DNA of 5,790 nucleotides from an uncultured Collinsella sp. GTDB taxonomy: Bacteria; Actinomycetota; Coriobacteriia; Coriobacteriales; Coriobacteriaceae. Positions 3,580 through 5,790 of this stretch are shown here, one piece after another. How positions within the stretch are numbered: the first letter of the stretch is position 1; the number at the start of each line of letters is the position of its first letter. A program made the position numbers and the translations under genes. Below the pieces are notes generated by a model, which was not told the DNA's origin, made no database searches, and worked only from the letters and a program-made list of their open reading frames with translations. Where the stretch lies: assembly GCA_900754435.1 (NCBI GenBank), contig CAAECT010000021.1:1-5790 (forward strand). The letters are read 5' to 3'.

Positions 3580-5790
3580 GTGGCAAAGAAGAAGACGAAG
3601 AACCAGCCAAAGAAAAAGCAGGTCAACGCCGAGAACGTCATCGGCCTGCACTCCGAGGTCACCGACCAGCCGATCACGCAGACGCTCGAGGTCAACTACA
3701 TGCCCTACGCCATGAGCGTCAACGTCTCGCGTGCGTTCCCCGAGATCGACGGTTTTAAGCCCTCGCACCGCAAGCTGCTCTACACCATGTACAAGATGGG
3801 TCTGCTCAAGGGCGAGCGCCAGAAGAGCGCCAACATCGTGGGCCAGACCATGAAGCTCAACCCGCACGGCGATGCCGCGATCTACGAGACGATGGTGCGC
3901 CTAGCCACCGGCAACGAGGCACTGCTTGCCCCCTTCGTAGAGTCGAAGGGCAACTTTGGCAAGTACTATTCGGGCGACCTGAGCTACGCCGCCTCGCGTT
4001 ACACCGAGGCCAAGCTCTCCCCCATTAGCGCCGAGATCTTCAAGGACATCGACAAGGACCCGGTCGACTTCGTCGACAGCTACGATGGCGCCATGAAGGA
4101 GCCGCGCCTGCTGCCCACCACGTTCCCCAACATCCTCGTCTCGGCCAATAAGGGCATCGGCGTCGCCATGGCGTCCGATATCTGCGGTTTCAACCTCAAC
4201 GAGGTCTGCACTGCCACGATGCATTACCTACAGGATCCCGACTGCGACCTGCTCGAATATATGCCCATGCCCGACTTCTCGACCGGCGGCGAGATCATCT
4301 ACCGCCGCGAGGAGATGGAAAAGATTATCGAGACCGGCCTTGGCAGCTTCCAGATCCGCTCCCGCTGGCGTTGGATTCCCGAAGAGCGCATTATCGAGGT
4401 CTACGAGATCCCCTACACCACCAAGACCGATGTCATCATCGAGCGCATCGTCAAGCTCTCCAAGGAGGGCAAGGTCAAGGAGATCGCTGACATTCGCGAC
4501 GAGACCGACCTTTCGGGTCTGCGTATCGCTATCGACCTTAAGCGCGGCGTCGACCCCGACAAGCTCATGGCCAAGCTCTATCGCTCGACCACGCTGCAGG
4601 ATTCGTTCTCGTGCAACTTCAACGTGTTGGTCGATGGTTACCCTCGCGTTATGGGCGTGCGTCAGATCCTGCACGAGTGGGTCAAGTGGCGTATTGAGTC
4701 CACGCGTCGCCGCATTAACTTTGACCTGGGAAAAAAGTCCGAGCGCCTGCACCTGCTGCACGGCCTCGAGGCGATCTTGCTCGACATCGACAAGGCCATC
4801 GCCATCATCCGCGGCACCAAGCTCGAGGCTGAGGTCGTGCCCAACCTTATGAAGGGTTTCGACATCGATGAGACCCAGGCCGAGTTTGTTGCCGAGCTCA
4901 AGCTCCGCAACATCAACGAGGAGTACATCCTCAACCGCACCAAGGACATCGCCAAGCTTGAGGGCGAGATTGCCGAGCTTGAGGAAATCCTCTCGAGCGA
5001 AGACAACATCAAGAAGGTCATCAGCGACGAGCTGGCCGCGGTCAACAAGAAGTACGTGATGCCGCGCCGCACGGGCAGGATCGAGCCCCATGAGGTCATC
5101 GAGGTAAGCTTGGAGCCCGAGGTCGAGGAGTACCCGGTCACCATCATGCTCTCGCGCGATGGCTACCTCAAGAAGATGACGGACCGCGTGCTCAAGAAGG
5201 CGACCACGCTCAAGTACAAGGACGGTGACAAACCCTTTATCGAATTCCCGTCCTCCAACACCCACGAACTGCTGGTCTTTACCAACAAGAGTCAGGTGTA
5301 CAAGTGCAAGGTTGCGGCGTTTGAGGACACCAAGTCGGCCCAGCTGGGCTCGTACCTGCCCACCGACCTCGAGATGGAACCCGACGAGAGTGTCATCTGG
5401 GTCATCGACCCCGAGGACTACAAGGCCGACGTGCTGTTTGTCTTTGAGAACGGCCGCGTGGTGCGCGTCGCGCTTTCTGGATACGTCACCAAAACCAACC
5501 GTAAGCGCCTCAAGAACGCCATCTACAGTGGCAGCAAGCTGCTGTATGCCCAGGTGCTCAAGGAAGATCGCGACATCGCGCTGGTCTCGAGCGACTACCG
5601 CCTGATGAACTTCAACACGTCGCTGCTCAAGACCAAGACGACCACCAACACGCAGGGCGTCCAGGCCTTTACGGCCAAGAAGGGCCGCTCGGTCACCACC
5701 GTCGGCACGACCGAGGAGATCCTTGGCGCCGGCGTCTCTGCCGAGAAGTTCACCGCGCAGAGTCTCCCCTCCGCCGGTGCCCTTATGAAA
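3580..5790 (+). CDS. parC: DNA topoisomerase IV subunit A (ParC/GyrA family), 3' end outside window
   Basis: Breakage-reunion subunit: it cuts both strands of a DNA duplex through a tyrosine ester and reseals them, working as an A2B2 complex with the upstream gene product. The frame is open for 737 codons from GTG 3580 to the window edge with no stop. A Lys-rich tail (seven Lys in the first 13 residues) precedes the core. The winged-helix DNA-binding part includes GFKPSHRKLLYTM (58-70), NPHGDAAIYE (94-103) and AASRYTE with catalytic Tyr141 beside Arg140. The tower follows, with the EPRLLPTTFPNIL segment at 174-186. The coiled coil and C-gate cover about 375-495, ending in the PRRTGR motif typical of GyrA/ParC. 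The beta-propeller-like C-terminal domain starts near 515, with repeated blade signatures such as DGYLKKM (527-533) and ENGRVVRV (623-630). No QRRGGKG-type GyrA box is visible, favouring topoisomerase IV over gyrase. The fluoroquinolone-determining positions are Ala99 (Ser83 in E. coli GyrA) and Glu103 (Asp87). The 45-base gap to the B gene holds no terminator, so they form one operon. From family length I infer that little of the C-terminus is missing. Confidence 0.9.
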   Translation, partial: MAKKKTKNQPKKKQVNAENVIGLHSEVTDQPITQTLEVNYMPYAMSVNVSRAFPEIDGFKPSHRKLLYTMYKMGLLKGERQKSANIVGQTMKLNPHGDAAIYETMVRLATGNEALLAPFVESKGNFGKYYSGDLSYAASRYTEAKLSPISAEIFKDIDKDPVDFVDSYDGAMKEPRLLPTTFPNILVSANKGIGVAMASDICGFNLNEVCTATMHYLQDPDCDLLEYMPMPDFSTGGEIIYRREEMEKIIETGLGSFQIRSRWRWIPEERIIEVYEIPYTTKTDVIIERIVKLSKEGKVKEIADIRDETDLSGLRIAIDLKRGVDPDKLMAKLYRSTTLQDSFSCNFNVLVDGYPRVMGVRQILHEWVKWRIESTRRRINFDLGKKSERLHLLHGLEAILLDIDKAIAIIRGTKLEAEVVPNLMKGFDIDETQAEFVAELKLRNINEEYILNRTKDIAKLEGEIAELEEILSSEDNIKKVISDELAAVNKKYVMPRRTGRIEPHEVIEVSLEPEVEEYPVTIMLSRDGYLKKMTDRVLKKATTLKYKDGDKPFIEFPSSNTHELLVFTNKSQVYKCKVAAFEDTKSAQLGSYLPTDLEMEPDESVIWVIDPEDYKADVLFVFENGRVVRVALSGYVTKTNRKRLKNAIYSGSKLLYAQVLKEDRDIALVSSDYRLMNFNTSLLKTKTTTNTQGVQAFTAKKGRSVTTVGTTEEILGAGVSAEKFTAQSLPSAGALMK

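Noticed and set aside
2407..3867. 486-codon minus-strand open frame opposite the end of parE and the start of parC
   Set aside because: It lies opposite conserved topoisomerase motifs. Its Leu/Val/Asp-rich composition is the usual shadow of GC-rich codons on the other strand.
4228..5265. 345-codon minus-strand open frame within parC
   Set aside because: Same cause: a shadow of the conserved ParC frame, with low-complexity Leu/Val/Asp-rich content.
1..5790. Mobile elements, CRISPR arrays, tRNA or rRNA genes
   Set aside because: I see no transposase, regular direct-repeat array, tRNA cloverleaf or rRNA signature. The content is core-genome in character.

Overview
The window reads as a chromosomal, core-genome stretch of a fairly GC-rich Gram-positive-type bacterium. 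The codons favour C or G at the third position. The topoisomerase proteins are of the type I know from Clostridia and Coriobacteriia. A Coriobacteriia member (Collinsella or a relative) is my best guess, from the GC-rich codons plus the lipoprotein style. This is inference from memory of the families, not from a search.

Layout. Positions 1-54 are the flank behind a minus-strand gene and hold a candidate terminator hairpin. Positions 55-1071 (minus) encode a two-domain secreted lipoprotein of unknown function. Positions 1072-1536 are a gene-free divergent intergenic region of 465 bases. It holds several inverted repeats, among them a 14-base palindrome (1424-1437) of the CGAAC-N4-GTTCG form, which is the Gram-positive LexA/SOS-box pattern. 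Positions 1537-3534 (plus) encode a complete 665-residue type IIA topoisomerase ATPase/Toprim subunit (ParE/GyrB family). After a 45-base gap, positions 3580-5790 (plus) encode the matching breakage-reunion subunit (ParC/GyrA family). That gene runs off the right edge, probably close to its natural end.

How the genes work together. The two plus-strand genes are one evident operon for a heterotetrameric A2B2 topoisomerase. The B subunit binds ATP and carries the Toprim metal site; the A subunit carries the catalytic tyrosine (Tyr141) and the C-gate. The A subunit shows no QRRGGKG-type GyrA box in its visible C-terminal domain, so I read the pair as a topoisomerase IV (decatenase/relaxase) rather than the supercoiling gyrase. 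The lipoprotein is transcribed away from the operon and has no visible functional link to it.

The coding content is of known type. The most interesting part is the control region in front of the topoisomerase operon: a candidate SOS box inside a larger imperfect dyad, preceded by a three-half-site repeat that can form two mutually exclusive hairpins.
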